Source of the DNA: Auanema rhodensis
Taxonomy: Eukaryota > Nematoda > Chromadorea > Rhabditida > Rhabditidae
Direction of reading: 5' to 3'
DNA: 64,000 nucleotides
Assembly: GCA_964057225.1 (NCBI GenBank)
Contig: OZ059899.1
Span: 7,998,001 to 8,062,000 of the forward strand
A program made the position numbers and the translations under genes. The notes under the pieces are model-generated. The model was not told the DNA's origin, searched no databases, and saw only the letters and a program-made list of their open reading frames with translations. Below, piece after piece: positions 53,102-64,000 of this stretch. The first letter of the stretch is position 1, and each line of letters starts with the position of its first letter.

Positions 53102-55118
53102 CTATTGAGTATCAAATTCGTCAAAATTATCAAAGTTCAATTCCATATCAATTGGTTGCTCATTACCATATTGCAACGCATTGCATTCACTGAACATAGT
53201 TGTGAATAAGGGAGGTATACAATTTTCTGAGCTATCGACGTCTAAATTTTGGTTTTGTTGGATAGGTACGGGTGAACTGTATACGGGTGATGAAGTTGAA
53301 GGTGATATGCTACGAAAATAAATGTAAAATATTTATTTATATTAAATTTCCTAACCATGGTTTCACGCTCGCATCAGCATCCGGAAGATTCATGGAAGAA
53401 AAAGATACAGGAGGTCCATTAGCTGCTGACTCCATGAATAACTTCTGAATCATCTAAATTTGCATATTGTAAAAGATATGTATATTTTTTTAAAATTTGG
53501 TGCAAACTGTGAAAAGCAAGAAACGTTACCTTTACACCATCATCGGACTCTAGGTTTTCCCTTATTTGATCATACTTGTAGGGACTAGGAACGACCATAG
53601 GTGCTACAACTACGCCCCTGTAACATTTGGGCAAACATAAGGAAAAATAAAAGCATGCTCATAAGTAAAGAAAAAGAAGGCACAAGCAGTCGTGCAGGCA
53701 AGAAAACTTAAAATCTGAGACTAACACACTATCCAACACGACCTTCATTGCAGCTTCTTGAACTTTTAGGATCTGTGCCTGTGTCATGACAGCTGGGACA
53801 TAAATAAGCGTACTAAAGTGATAAGTGAGCGGTGACAACGCAGATACAGTGGTGAACATAAGTGTTTTTACGAGAAGTAAAGAAAAACCTACCCTAATGT
53901 TTGTTTCGGAGCATCTTGATCTTGAATTGGCTCAGGAGAAGTTGGTAAGGCAGTCTTCTCTGACGTGGACAAAAATTCCTTCAAAAAAGGCGATAAAAAC
54001 TCCTTCAAAAAAAAGCCATAAAATTGTTGAAAGATGTAAAATCTCACATCAGGGGGAGCTACATCCGTTTTTCTCTTGCGGTTAGCTGAAACTCGAGATA
54101 CTTGAGAAGGGTCTATAACTTTTCGTATTGCCCGAAATGTCTGGCAGCCTTTTCGCAAACATCTATAAATTCTCATGAAAACAAGGAAAACAATTAGGAT
54201 TAACCTGTACGCAGGATATTCACGGATTTCCGACTTATATTTACTTTTTCGATAACAAATCTTCATAGGAAACTGGCACAAATGGCAGAGTATTTCATCT
54301 GGTACTTCAGTCGCTTGTCCATTAAAAACAACATGACTAACAGTCTGAGATAATTCTGGACCAGTATTAAGAGCTTAAACATTGCAGTAATTGAGTGTAT
54401 CTAATAAATTAAGATACCTTGTCTTCCGGTTAGCGCAGAAGTACATTTATCACCGGGAATAGATATCCTATTAATCCGATTAAGTTCATTTTGACGTGTC
54501 AACTGAATAGGAGGCCTTTCTTTTGCAATTCGGGGAGCGGTACTTCGAGAATTTGATAAAAATGGCATATTTCGTGTATTTATGGTAGGTGACTTTGCCT
54601 GATAAGTAAAAATAATTTCAAAAGACACCAGATAATTTACCTGTAGAGACGAGAGAGCATCAGCTAGTGATGGATTAATAGAAGAAAGTGTTGTATTAAT
54701 GTTGACCGAGGGCTCAAACCTCCTCTCAGGTTGTTTCAACGGAATATCTGAGAAAACTTTGAAAAATATGGAAAATAGACATTATCACAAACTCACTCGA
54801 TGAGAGTGAACGGGGTGTACTACATGCTTTATTAACTGATATATCTATAAAAAAAACATTAGCCTCTATACCTAAAAGAATTTAACAATTATTAAATAAC
54901 CCATGTCTTCTCAATAACGGAGGATTCGAAACATCCGTTTTCGACATTGACAAATCATCTAAAAAACCGAAATCTTCGTTTTTGAAAGTAATATTGTTAT
55001 CAATCTATAACGAAATAGATATATGCGAAATTATAATTAATGATCTAACCAGTTGGTCTTCAATGATATTAGGAGCTGTTGAAACGGATTCAGTTGATGA
55101 CAACGGAATATTAAACAT
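53102..55118 (-). CDS. Unrecognised nuclear-looking protein with a Cys-rich segment and acidic C-terminus
   Basis: Minus-strand multi-exon gene. The start MFNIPLSSTESVS (ATG at 55118) follows acceptor-like 'ttgtttaag'; the stop TAG is at 53104-53102. The protein is Ser/Pro/Asn-rich. It has one Cys cluster, CHLCQFPMKICYRKSKYK then YRCLRKGCQTF, with CxxC and CxxxxC spacing that could bind zinc. Basic stretches follow (RVSANRKRKTD), then a helix-prone region (AQILKVQEAAMKVVLDS) and an acidic, Phe-rich C-terminus (IDMELNFDNFDEFDTQ) of the type seen in transactivation domains. Together these suggest a transcriptional regulator, but I do not know the family. One problem: the exon at 54901-55004 ends in phase 2, whereas the next (54797-54844) needs phase 1. 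Either a micro-exon or unusual splice is missed, or there is a frameshift. Confidence 0.6.
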
Positions 55119-55260
55119 CTTAAACAATTAAATAACAAATCAAACGAACTTTGCATATAAGCGCATTTCTAATTTTTTTCATTGTCTTTAAACAAATTTG
55201 GTCCCATAAAGAAAATAATTTAAAGTTGGCGCAATTATTATCTGCCACTGCAGACGTAAG

Positions 55261-58200
55261 ATGGTTGTGATTATTATGACAGGTAAACGGTATGGTATAC
55301 TTATTTCTGTTCTAAAGATTGATTAAAACTGAATTGAGTTAGATCGTTTAATTGTTATGTTTTAGTACTAACATCTCTAATCCGGGACAAAATGGTGGTA
55401 ACTAAGCAGGATAAAACGGAAAGCAGAATGCTTCAGCTGAATGCTATGGTGAATATAGAAATAATTTGTCATATCACTGTCATATTTTTAGAATCATTCT
55501 CGAGCTGGTGATCGTTATAGAACAAGATCTTTGAGTAGCTTCTATGCTGCAAATGAAAGTGATACTCAAGATAGTATATCTTTCCAAATGTTTGTATACA
55601 TACAATTTACTTGTTCATACGAACTTTCGTTTTAGCAGTCGAGCTAGTTCAGTGGCAGATTTTCCTCTGGATAACAGAGGAATGCCTATCGTATCGAAAA
55701 GTATGCTTTCTGGGGATGGGGACTTCAGAAAAAGTTTCAAGAAGAAAATAAGAAAGTTGGCTGAACGAGAGAGGAGGTAAGACGATTTAAAATATAACTA
55801 ACCGATAAAAGTATTTCATTGGGTGTAAGTGTGCACGTATTTTCTTCTTCCTCTTGATTATCCTTTCTTGATTTTTTAAATGGCGATTTAGCCATCTAAA
55901 AACCGTGGTTGTTTTAAGTGAGTCAAAACAATAAAACAGAACAAAAGAAATTAGTGTTTGAATCAAGGGAATGAAATGAATTTAGATTGTTTAATTTTTA
56001 TATTTCTGAATTTTAATTCGAGAAACTATTTTGTTATACTGTTGAATGGAAAGATAAGTGCATGAGGAGAGATTAGAGTGTCGATATGAATAATATAAAC
56101 CCAAGAATGAAAAAAAAAGAACTCTATTAAGCTCTTGAAAGTATTTTTAAATGAGAGGATGTTGCTGAGTGTTTGGTTGTGTTGCGGCCACCATTCCAAA
56201 TGTCTAGCACTAGCACAAGGGCGAATCGATCAATATCGCAGATCACTGCCGCCAACAACCTACCAGCCATGTATCCAAACCGGGAGAGTGATTAAAATAA
56301 TTAATTTTCATATTACTCATTTGCTGTATGAAATCGAAAGATAGGATATCAAACTTTTAAGAGATACATCGGTGAATGATGTGTCCGACGACGCAATCGA
56401 AGAACCAAGAGGCGATCCCACTAGAACAATGAATAGAAAAAAAACAGGAGTAAGTAACTATTTTGGAGGTTATATTATTTTCTTAGAATTTGTCTCGTCT
56501 TATCGAAGCCACTATGGATGATAAAGACAATTCTACGAGAATGTTAACTTTGGATTCTCAAAAGCAACATTTGAAGGTTTCAGTTGTATGTTGACTGTAT
56601 TAATAATGGCATTTTCATAGGCAGCCAGAATGAAATTATTAGTAACAAGAGCAGCAATTGATTTACAACCAAAACTGGTTGAAAAAACAATTGAGCGTCT
56701 TATCGCTCAGTCTCAAAAGGTACTGGAAGCATAATTTCCTTAAATTTCTTTTTTAGATAGATGCTGATTCACCTGGAGCTTTTTCTCTTCACGCTTCCGC
56801 TATTTTAGAACGTGAAGTTGAGCTCGATGGAGTTCGCCACACCTTAAGTATCTAATCTTGTTAATTAATTCGTATGGTTTATCCTTATCCAATGTTTCAG
56901 GTCCCATGACTGACGAAAAGATGAAAAAATTAGTAATCCAATGTAGGAATGACTTACCATTAACACAACAGCTACTGTATTCGAAAAAGTAAATATTTAT
57001 TTCTCTGATAAGATAACTTGTTAACTTTAGATATGATAACAAGTGGAAGAATAGATATACCGATATCTTTCAACAAAGCATTAATGGTAAAAAAGAAAAA
57101 AAACCAGATAATCGACAAGGATGGGTTCTTCCACTCAAGAAAGTCTGTGAAAAGGTGCTATGATATTTGTATATTTTTTAAACTAGTAAATCTTGAAGGC
57201 GGGTATATCTTCCAGGTTTTTTACTGAAAACACTACATTGTCTCTTCCTGAAGCAAGAGCTCAAGTATTGCTCAGCAGATTGGCAGGAGCAGAACAACCC
57301 AGTAGATGGTTGTCTTCAACGGACTATAGGGCTATTAAGTAGTTTTTTAATGGTTGAGAAATCTACAAATCATTTACAGTAATCCAGCTATAACTAATTA
57401 CATGGTGTCTGATTTCGATCCCAGAGGAATGCAATCTAGAATATCTATGTATGTGAATTCAGTTATGGCTGACAAGGATCATATTAAGGTTGCTGGAAAA
57501 TGTGAGTGCTTTTTCTTTTGGCATAATTGTTGAGCTTAGTTTATAACAACATTCAACTTGGTAAGCGTATGTTCGGCCCATCCAAAAAACAGCAGATCGA
57601 GAGCTCTATCATCGGAGGAATGGAGAGAAGGTTTGCAGGCATATGCTTTTAGTCTACTTTCTTTATTTATCAGATTTGAAATTCTGGATAACCAAGTTAA
57701 TCATATTCCCAGCGATCATGAAGCTTCTGCCAATAATAAGGATAAGTGCAGAAATCCAAGTTTGTTTTGGTTATTGTTTTTCAGTATATAATTATATATA
57801 GATGTTCATTGTCGTGACTCAACACGTGTGGTTTTATCATATAAATCAGAAGAGTCTCAATCTGATTTTATACATGCTAATTGGGTAAAAGGAGGTCCTT
57901 TGTTCAATAAATTTATTCTCACACAAGCTCCTATGGAAAATACTATTGGTTGTTTACTTTGGATATCCTATATTCATTTCAAGAATATTTCAGCTGATTT
58001 CTGGAGAATGATTTGGCAGGAACGCGTTCCATATATATTTATGCTTACCAGCCGGAAGGAACCTGAAAGATGTACTGTGTATTGGCCTAGGTTTGTTGAT
58101 ATTCTTTTTCAATATTGAATTTTTTCTGTAGACGTGAAAATTCTATGCCCATGCATGTTGCTGGCTTACGCATTGAAAACGTCGGTGTAAACTCCACATG

Positions 58201-59022
58201 TGACCCTTTGTTCACAGTTACTTCTATTAGGATTAGTGGTCCTAATGGAGAACAAGTAATAATACAGATATTTTGTTTTATTATAATTTCTACTTTCAGT
58301 TCAATGTGGAGCATTGGCAAGGTAACATGAATAATTCGAGCAATCTTCTTTCCCCCTTAAATCTACTGAAAATTGCTCGAAATTCAGAACTTCCTGTTGT
58401 TGTTCACGATTGCTTAGGTTTTATTTCTTGATAATATGTTTATTAGGGTTATTTTTAAGGAATATCAAGAGCAGCTAGTTTAGTAGCTATTGAAGTTGCT
58501 ATTTGTAGTATTATTAAAGGACCATCGTATACTCACCTTGTACAAAAAGCTGTTCAATTCGTCAGATCTCAAAGACTTTTTGCTGTAGAAACTCCTATGC
58601 AATACATTTTTATTCACCGATGTCTTCATGCATTCTTTTCTGATATGAAAACCGATAAAGTTGAACAGGATTACGAAAGGTATATTCTGTGTTCAATTGT
58701 ATAACCTATTATTTTGTAGATGGCTGCAAGAACGTGCGAACAGAATGTTTTTAGAAGATATTGATGCACCAGTATGTTTACAATTTTTAGATCTTACTTA
58801 ATTCTTATTAGGTGCCTGGCTATCGAATGCTTTCTCCCAGGGTTGATCCTGATCTTCTGCGTCAAGTAAGAAGACCTCGACGACCAAATTACAGAAGGTG
58901 GGTAATTGTTTTTTGTTTACAAGATGAATTGTTGTTTCAGAGAAGCTCCTGATTGCGTTGGCGAATGGCCTGTTCCATTGGAATCAAAAGCTGCTAGGAG
59001 ACTACATCTTCTTGATAACTAA
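55261..59022 (+). CDS. egg-4: EGG-4/EGG-5-like tyrosine pseudophosphatase (PTPL antiphosphatase)
   Basis: Twenty-two exons close in frame to 762 residues (55261-55282, 55366-55448, 55492-55589, 55636-55776, 56362-56449 ... 58460-58679, 58720-58771, 58812-58897, 58941-59022). The N-terminal half is basic and Ser-rich (KSFKKKIRKLAERERR) with helical segments. The C-terminal half is a PTP domain: NVHCRDSTRVVLSYKS, DFIHANWVKGG, FILTQAPMENTIG, DFWRMIWQERVPYIFMLTSR, CTVYWP. The active site is dead. The signature HCx5R reads HDCLGISR at 58405-58417 and 58460 onward, so catalytic Cys is Asp, and the WPD-loop region reads HWQGN. In C. elegans, EGG-3, EGG-4 and EGG-5 are such pseudophosphatases; they tether and inhibit the kinase MBK-2 at the oocyte cortex until egg activation. 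Length is nearer EGG-4/5 than EGG-3. The start could be the Met at 55393 instead. Confidence 0.88.
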
Positions 59023-59460
59023 CTCAAACGAAACGTTCATATGTACATTTCATTTTTATCATTTTTTATTTTTTACGTTTTACATACTGTAATATTGCTC
59101 ACTTTCAATTTTAATTATAAAACGTTTTCTTTTTTTTTCGTTTCTATTAATACTGAATAACAAATGGCTCTCCGAAACTTTTATCTATATAAAGTTTCTA
59201 TTATTTTTTTATTAACGAGTTAGAAGAGAATACACTTCATGTATCCAGGAGTTTAACGTTTCCATCATTGAATTATTGCAAATCAAATTATGGAATTCGT
59301 TAAATTATTGTATAAATACGAAATTGCCTATTATTGTATTTATCAGCATACATAATGCGTATTGATTTTCGTTTTAACGTCACGTTAATGACGTTATGAA
59401 AAAAATGTTTAAAGTACAATCAATTTATTATTCTTTTTTTGTAAATATTAATTATAATTA

Positions 59461-59467
59461 TGTTTAG
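59461..59467 (+). promoter_or_regulatory. Likely spliced-leader acceptor of the mitoguardin gene
   Basis: 'tgtttag' directly abuts the ATG at 59468, about 440 nt after the stop of the pseudophosphatase gene on the same strand, as expected for a trans-spliced downstream gene. Confidence 0.45.
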
Positions 59468-61449
59468 ATGTCCCCTGGCAATGGGCATGTTTTACGATTG
59501 CCTAGTCGAACTTCTACTATTGTTGTTTCAAGCTTAGGTGTCGGATTTGTATTAATTGGATGGTGCATTCGAAGGTATAATTTCGAATTTTTATGTTCTT
59601 TTTACTTATTTTAAAATTATAGATGGCTTTCATCGAATTATAGTTCGAAAAAAAAAACAGCCCCTATCCCTGCTCCTACAACAGATCCCGATTATGCCTC
59701 TAAACCCCTTGACAGTGGTAGGCGTTCTCGAGAAAACTTAAACAAAATTTTTAGGCCGAACATCTCGGGCTCGGTGCACACCTTCATTCAGTGAACGTGG
59801 AAGTACACGACAAAGTCTTCGCCGTGGACAATCTACTGTTCTTCCTTCAGATGCTGATTTACTATGCAGTAAGCTCAATTATGAGATCAAAGGAAATAAT
59901 TTTTGTAGGCGTTGAAACTTGTCAAGATTTGCTGCGAATGGCCGAAAGATCTTTGAGTGCATTAGAACTTGTGAAGAATCGAAGTGAAAAAGACAGGTTA
60001 GTGCCTACATAGTAGCTGCTTCAGTTACTAATATATTTTTTATTTGTTACAGATTTCGCGCAGATTTATTATCCTCAGCAATCGATCGTTTAAGAGTCTT
60101 GGAGACGGACTTGAACAGACTTGCTAGTGAATGTGTTTTAGAGGAAACTAAGGAGGAAGGTTTCTCATCTGCATGGAGTGGGCACTATTCAGGGCGACCT
60201 GGAACTCTTTCAGTTTTTTCTGATGATTCGTTCATGTCTGCGTTAGAAGATATAGTACGCCGTGTTAAAAGTTATATCAACTTATATGCATATGTTATAG
60301 CCTGTTATGCTAGAAGAAGAGGATAGAGATTTGTTGGATTTGAATGAATCCGAGCTTGTTTTTTATCAGCAGGGATTGGAAGCTGCTCAAAGCGGAGAAG
60401 TAAAATTATCGTGTTGTTTTGACTTACCTAACTAAATCTTTGAAGGTAACTTATCGTAAAGCTCGCACCGATTTGTCTCAATGTGAGAACGAAGTTGAAT
60501 TTGCTGCTAAGTTATGGTGCTTACGTCAAGCTTTTCAAGTAAATTTTCCCCGCCTTATTTTTAAAATTTTTCATTTTAAGCTCATTTTTGCTGATGAACA
60601 TAAGAGACTTTGGCTTGCAAAAGCGGGAAGAAGTTTGTTAGGAGATTTACTGAGACATTCAAGAATGGTTGAGAATGCTTCTAATATATATAATTAAGCA
60701 TTTGTAATATTTCAGCCAGAGCCTAGATCATTCTATAAAGCATTTGATGAAATTATGGAGTTTTTTGCTGATGAAGCTAATTTGGAGCAAATGAAAGATG
60801 AATTAAATTCACGAGGGGTCAGTTAATCGTTTAGGTGGTTCAAACTGTAATCTTTCTAGGTTAGAGAAGTGGGTTTTTGGGATGTGGTTCTTGATTTTGT
60901 ACTTCTTGATGGATTTGAAGATTTGAAACAACCTCCATCTGCTATTTATACAGGTTTTCTGGAATAATATAATGTATATCAACTATTAATATTAGTAACA
61001 CGTAATGTTTTCCTGTCACAATCCATGAAGCTATCTACTTTGTCAACGGTGGTTTGGTCAATGTCTAAAGCGAAACGACAGAGACTTCAGGTATAGTTTG
61101 GAACTGTACGAGTTTTTACAAATTAAGTTAATTTAGTATCAACATGGATTTATTTCTCATTTTTATAATATTTCTGAAGTTGTGATTCCTTCTCTTGCCC
61201 TTGGGTTCTTAGGAACTGATGAGCGTTTGAAAGAGCTTTGTCATTACTTTAAGGTTATTGCTTATTTTTTATAATTTAGTAATTTTTTAATTTTAGGAAC
61301 AAGTACTTCAGTTAGTTGTCGATGTTTTCAATCAAAAGCGTGTTCGATATACCTCACTCTCAGAACTTTCAGAAGATGTCTGGGTCGTGATTCAAAATCG
61401 CGCAGAGGCCTTACAAAACAGAATAGGAACTGAGTTAATTCCTGCATAA
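59468..61449 (+). CDS. miga-1: Mitoguardin (MIGA/FAM73), outer-mitochondrial-membrane fusion factor
   Basis: Thirteen exons (59468-59574, 59623-59717, 59755-59868, 59909-59996, 60053-60254, 60301-60399, 60446-60538, 60581-60667, 60716-60817, 60860-60953, 60996-61090, 61137-61253, 61297-61449) give 481 residues. An N-terminal membrane anchor (TIVVSSLGVGFVLIGWCIRR) is followed by a basic, Ser-rich linker, a helical region with DDSFMSALEDI, and the MIGA C-terminal domain: VREVGFWDVVLDFVLLDGFED, then QYQHGFISHFYNISEVVIPS, and LGFLGTDERLKELCHYF. The family promotes mitochondrial fusion through MitoPLD and, in later work, transfers or binds lipids at ER-mitochondria contacts. Full length compared with animal MIGA proteins. 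It is second of three head-to-tail genes. Confidence 0.93.
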
Positions 61450-61894
61450 CTTAGTTAGTAAACTTATTTCTTCTGAAGCAATACCGTTTCTGTGATTCTT
61501 TCTGTATTTTCCATATTTGTTGAAGAGTTTTTATCTGATTTGATTGGAGGATTATCACCATTTTTCTTTTAATAATTTAATGCCAATACCGTTAGGTCTT
61601 TTTTAAAGCTGATCTCGTACATAAGAGGTGTTTTTGTTCTTGTTTTATAGTCGTTTTTTCACCGGTATTATGATTATAGCTCGTAGTTTTTTCATCTTCT
61701 AGTTTCATATATTAATTATTCCTTAGTACTGGTAGTGTACACATTGTTTGTTGTGTCTTTATCAGATATTTTATACTTAATAATTATGTACCCTCGTAAA
61801 TGTTTTTTGCACAGTGATAATATTATTTTATATTTCTTTTTCGTGGTTTCTGGGCCATCATACCTGTTTTTGATAGAATGTTCTTATTTATTTT

Positions 61895-61903
61895 TTATTC
61901 TAG
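61895..61903 (+). promoter_or_regulatory. Likely spliced-leader acceptor of the SURF6 gene
   Basis: 'tttattctag' directly abuts the ATG at 61904, about 450 nt after the mitoguardin stop on the same strand. Confidence 0.45.
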
Positions 61904-63958
61904 ATGCCAGAAACCGTTGTTTCTAATTCAGCAGATCAGGTACTGATAGATAAGATTAAATCCATTGAAAGTCAGGTTCGTCAAAAAGCTGTAGGAGGAT
62001 AGCTACGTGTATTTTCTATTTAGGTAAAACGATGCTGCGATTTTATACCTATTGTTCACTGGGGATTTGATGAATCTGTTCAAGAAAAACTAAGACAGAG
62101 AAAGCATAGACTAGTTAATCAAAATTTATCAAAAAGTCAGTTTTTTTTGTGTAAATAATAACCATTCGTTATTTTACAGAGGAGAAACAGATGATGACTA
62201 ATGAGAAGAAGCAACGTTTTGCTAGAACAATTGGTGGTGTTCACACAACAGTTTCTGAAGTTTTAGATTGGATGAGTACTAGTATTGTCCAGAATACAGA
62301 TCCTAAAGTAGCATTTGTTCGAATGATGGTTTTAATAATGTATGTCTTAGAAAGCTGAGGTCAAAAAATTAGAGCTCAAACAAACCAAGACGAAGAATAA
62401 CTTGAAGACTGAAAAACCGCCCAAAAAAGTTATTACTCCGGTATGCCTAATGCTCCCTTTTTTTTGAATATTTCTATACTTTAGGCAAAAGAACTAGAAT
62501 CGGAGGATTCATCTGATGAGGAGGAAGAGCAAAATAAAAATATGCAGAAACCAACTCCATTAAAAAAAATCGAAAAGCCTGTTGCGGCAGTTAAGTAATA
62601 TAGTTAATGATCATTTTCTGTAGTAATTAATTCACTTAAGGCCCACTCCTAGAAAGGAGAACACGGAAGAGAATGAAGAAAAGGAAGATGGGAGTGTAGA
62701 AATGTTAGATAAATCAATGGAACATGATAGTGACTCTACAGATGAGGAAACTGAGCAGGTTTAAATCGAGTTATTAATTTGATTACTTTGATTTTAATAG
62801 AAATCCAAGAAAGGTAATCAAACTAAGCGTAAACCTACAGCCAGCCTAGGTGAAGTCCCTGCTAAGAAATCTAAGATTGACAAGGTTTAAAGTGTATACA
62901 GGTTTTCAAAATATGAGAATGTTTAGGAATTAGAGAAGTTCGAAAATGTTGATATTTCAACCTTAGATCCCATTGAAAGCCGTAAAGTAGCTATGCTGAA
63001 ATTACAAAAGAAGATTGAAACTATGAAGAGTAGGTTAAGCGCTAGAAATGAAAATATTTTCATTTTTTCAGTTTCTCGAAAAGGCAGTAAAGGCGCCAGT
63101 GTTACCAATATGGAAGAAGAGAGGAAGATGAAAAGACGAATGAGTAAATTGAAAGGCAAACAAAAAAGAGCAGAAGAGAAAAAGGGTAAAGAAGTAAAGT
63201 AAGCTCAATTTTTACTGTCGTCATCGAACATATTATGTATTGTTGCAGAGCTGAAAGTATACCTGAAGCTAAATCTCCAAAAGAAGAAAATCTTCCTAGA
63301 ACAGAAGAAGGGAATGTAGTATATTCTAAATTTGACTTCATTGTAAAAGATGATAAGAAGAAAAAGAAAAGAGTATTGTTATATTCAATTTTTTCTTTTA
63401 TATACTACTCATTCAGATGAGCACTTCAGAAAAACGTGATAAATTCAGTGGAAAAGATTACAAGTCATTGTTGACTAAAGTGAGAGAGCAAGCTATTGTA
63501 TAATAATATATACTTGAAATGCCTTATAGGTCGAAAAACGTGAAGAGAAGATAGCAAAGTTGCGCGAAACAGAACCTGAAAGGGCAAAAGAAATGGAACA
63601 AGACATTAAATGGAACCGAGCTCTCAAAAAGGCTGAAGGAATCAAAGTGAAGGTATTGTTTTATTGACTATTTAACAATATATATACAAATATATTTGTT
63701 AGGATAATGCTGAATTATTGAAAAAGGGATTGAAAAGGAAGGAGAAACTGAAAGAGAAGAAATTGACTAAATGGAGTAACCGTGAAGAAAGAGTCAATAA
63801 TGAGCAAAATACTGTAAGCCTTTTTCTGTTATCGATTTGATTATTTATATGACAATTTGTAGAAACAAGAAAAGCGCAATACAAACCTTCAAAAGAGAAT
63901 TGATGATAAAAAGAAGAGGAAGTTACAGTCATTAAGAAAGAAAGGCAGAATTCTTTAG
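61904..63958 (+). CDS. SURF6/Rrp14-family nucleolar ribosome-biogenesis protein
   Basis: Multi-exon gene starting MPETVVSNSADQVLIDKIKS immediately after a likely spliced-leader acceptor and ending KKGRIL at 63958. The N-terminal part is helical. The middle is charged and low complexity (SEDSSDEEEEQ, lysine-rich stretches). The C-terminal third has the SURF6 signature: REETEPERAKEMEQ-like wording (here KLRETEPERAKEMEQDIKW), NRALKKAEGIKVKDN, LLKKGLKRKEKLKEKK, TKWSNREERVNNEQN and KRIDDKKKRKLQSLRKK. The family is nucleolar, binds RNA and acts in early ribosomal-subunit assembly. One intron is ambiguous near 63030-63070, where a read-through frame is also open. Confidence 0.93.
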
Positions 63959-64000
63959 GAAATTTTTTCATTTTTATACTTGTATGTCGTTATTTCATGT

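Noticed and set aside
56135-56344. 69-residue open frame between pseudophosphatase exons
   Set aside because: It lies within a 585-nt intron (55777-56361) whose borders join exons in phase.
57061-57086. Possible 21-nt intron (gtaaaaaag...ccag) in the pseudophosphatase gene
   Set aside because: Too short for splicing and the frame is open through it, so the exon 57031-57154 was kept whole.
1-64000. CRISPR arrays, insertion sequences, bacterial operons and tRNA or rRNA genes
   Set aside because: None is seen. The window is eukaryotic nuclear DNA with spliceosomal introns throughout its genes.

Overview
This window is nematode nuclear DNA. The genes are AT-rich and cut by many short introns (often 43-60 nt) that begin gt and end ttttag, tttcag or aaag. 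Several start codons lie just after a lone acceptor-like 'ttttag/tttcag', as expected for spliced-leader trans-splicing. The gene families also fit: a nematode-type globin, HNF4-type and NR6-type nuclear receptors, a nematode DEG/ENaC channel, an EGG-1/2-type LDL-receptor-repeat protein and an EGG-3/4/5-type dead tyrosine phosphatase. Acceptors are looser than in Caenorhabditis, so I would place the species outside that genus, but I cannot name it.

Layout, left to right. 1-6.84 kb is non-coding (long intron or 5' flank) with a cluster of nuclear-receptor half-sites. 6.84-9.84 kb (+) holds an NR6A/NHR-91-like receptor whose first zinc-finger exon is not visible. 9.8-17.6 kb is non-coding and rich in microsatellites. 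17.6-20.2 kb (+) is a globin. 21.1-28.0 kb (+) is a large REJ-domain, single-pass membrane protein. 28.5-29.8 kb (+) is a BtpA-family TIM-barrel protein. 29.8-33.25 kb is non-coding with a miRNA-like hairpin. 33.25-33.56 kb (+) is a 68-residue protein. 34.2-37.1 kb (-) is an HNF4-type nuclear receptor. 37.1-40.5 kb is a divergent intergenic region. 40.55-42.72 kb (+) is an EGG-1/2-like oocyte protein, followed closely by an unrecognised 254-residue gene (43.06-44.26 kb, +). 45.3-52.7 kb (+) is a DEG/ENaC channel with two alternative N-terminal exon sets. 53.1-55.1 kb (-) is an unrecognised nuclear-looking protein. 55.26-59.02 kb (+) is the EGG-4/5-like pseudophosphatase, then mitoguardin (59.47-61.45 kb, +) and SURF6 (61.90-63.96 kb, +).

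The most interesting theme is reproductive. An EGG-1/2-like oocyte surface protein, an EGG-3/4/5-like egg-activation pseudophosphatase and a REJ (receptor for egg jelly) type membrane protein lie within 38 kb. In C. elegans the EGG-1/2 and EGG-3/4/5 proteins work together at the oocyte cortex during fertilisation, but to my knowledge their genes are not neighbours there. All gene models are splice predictions read by eye. Where I summed the exons, the frame closes (NR6A, globin, BtpA, HNF4-type, EGG-1-like, its downstream gene, DEG/ENaC, EGG-4/5-like, MIGA). One model (53.1-55.1 kb) has an unresolved phase break.
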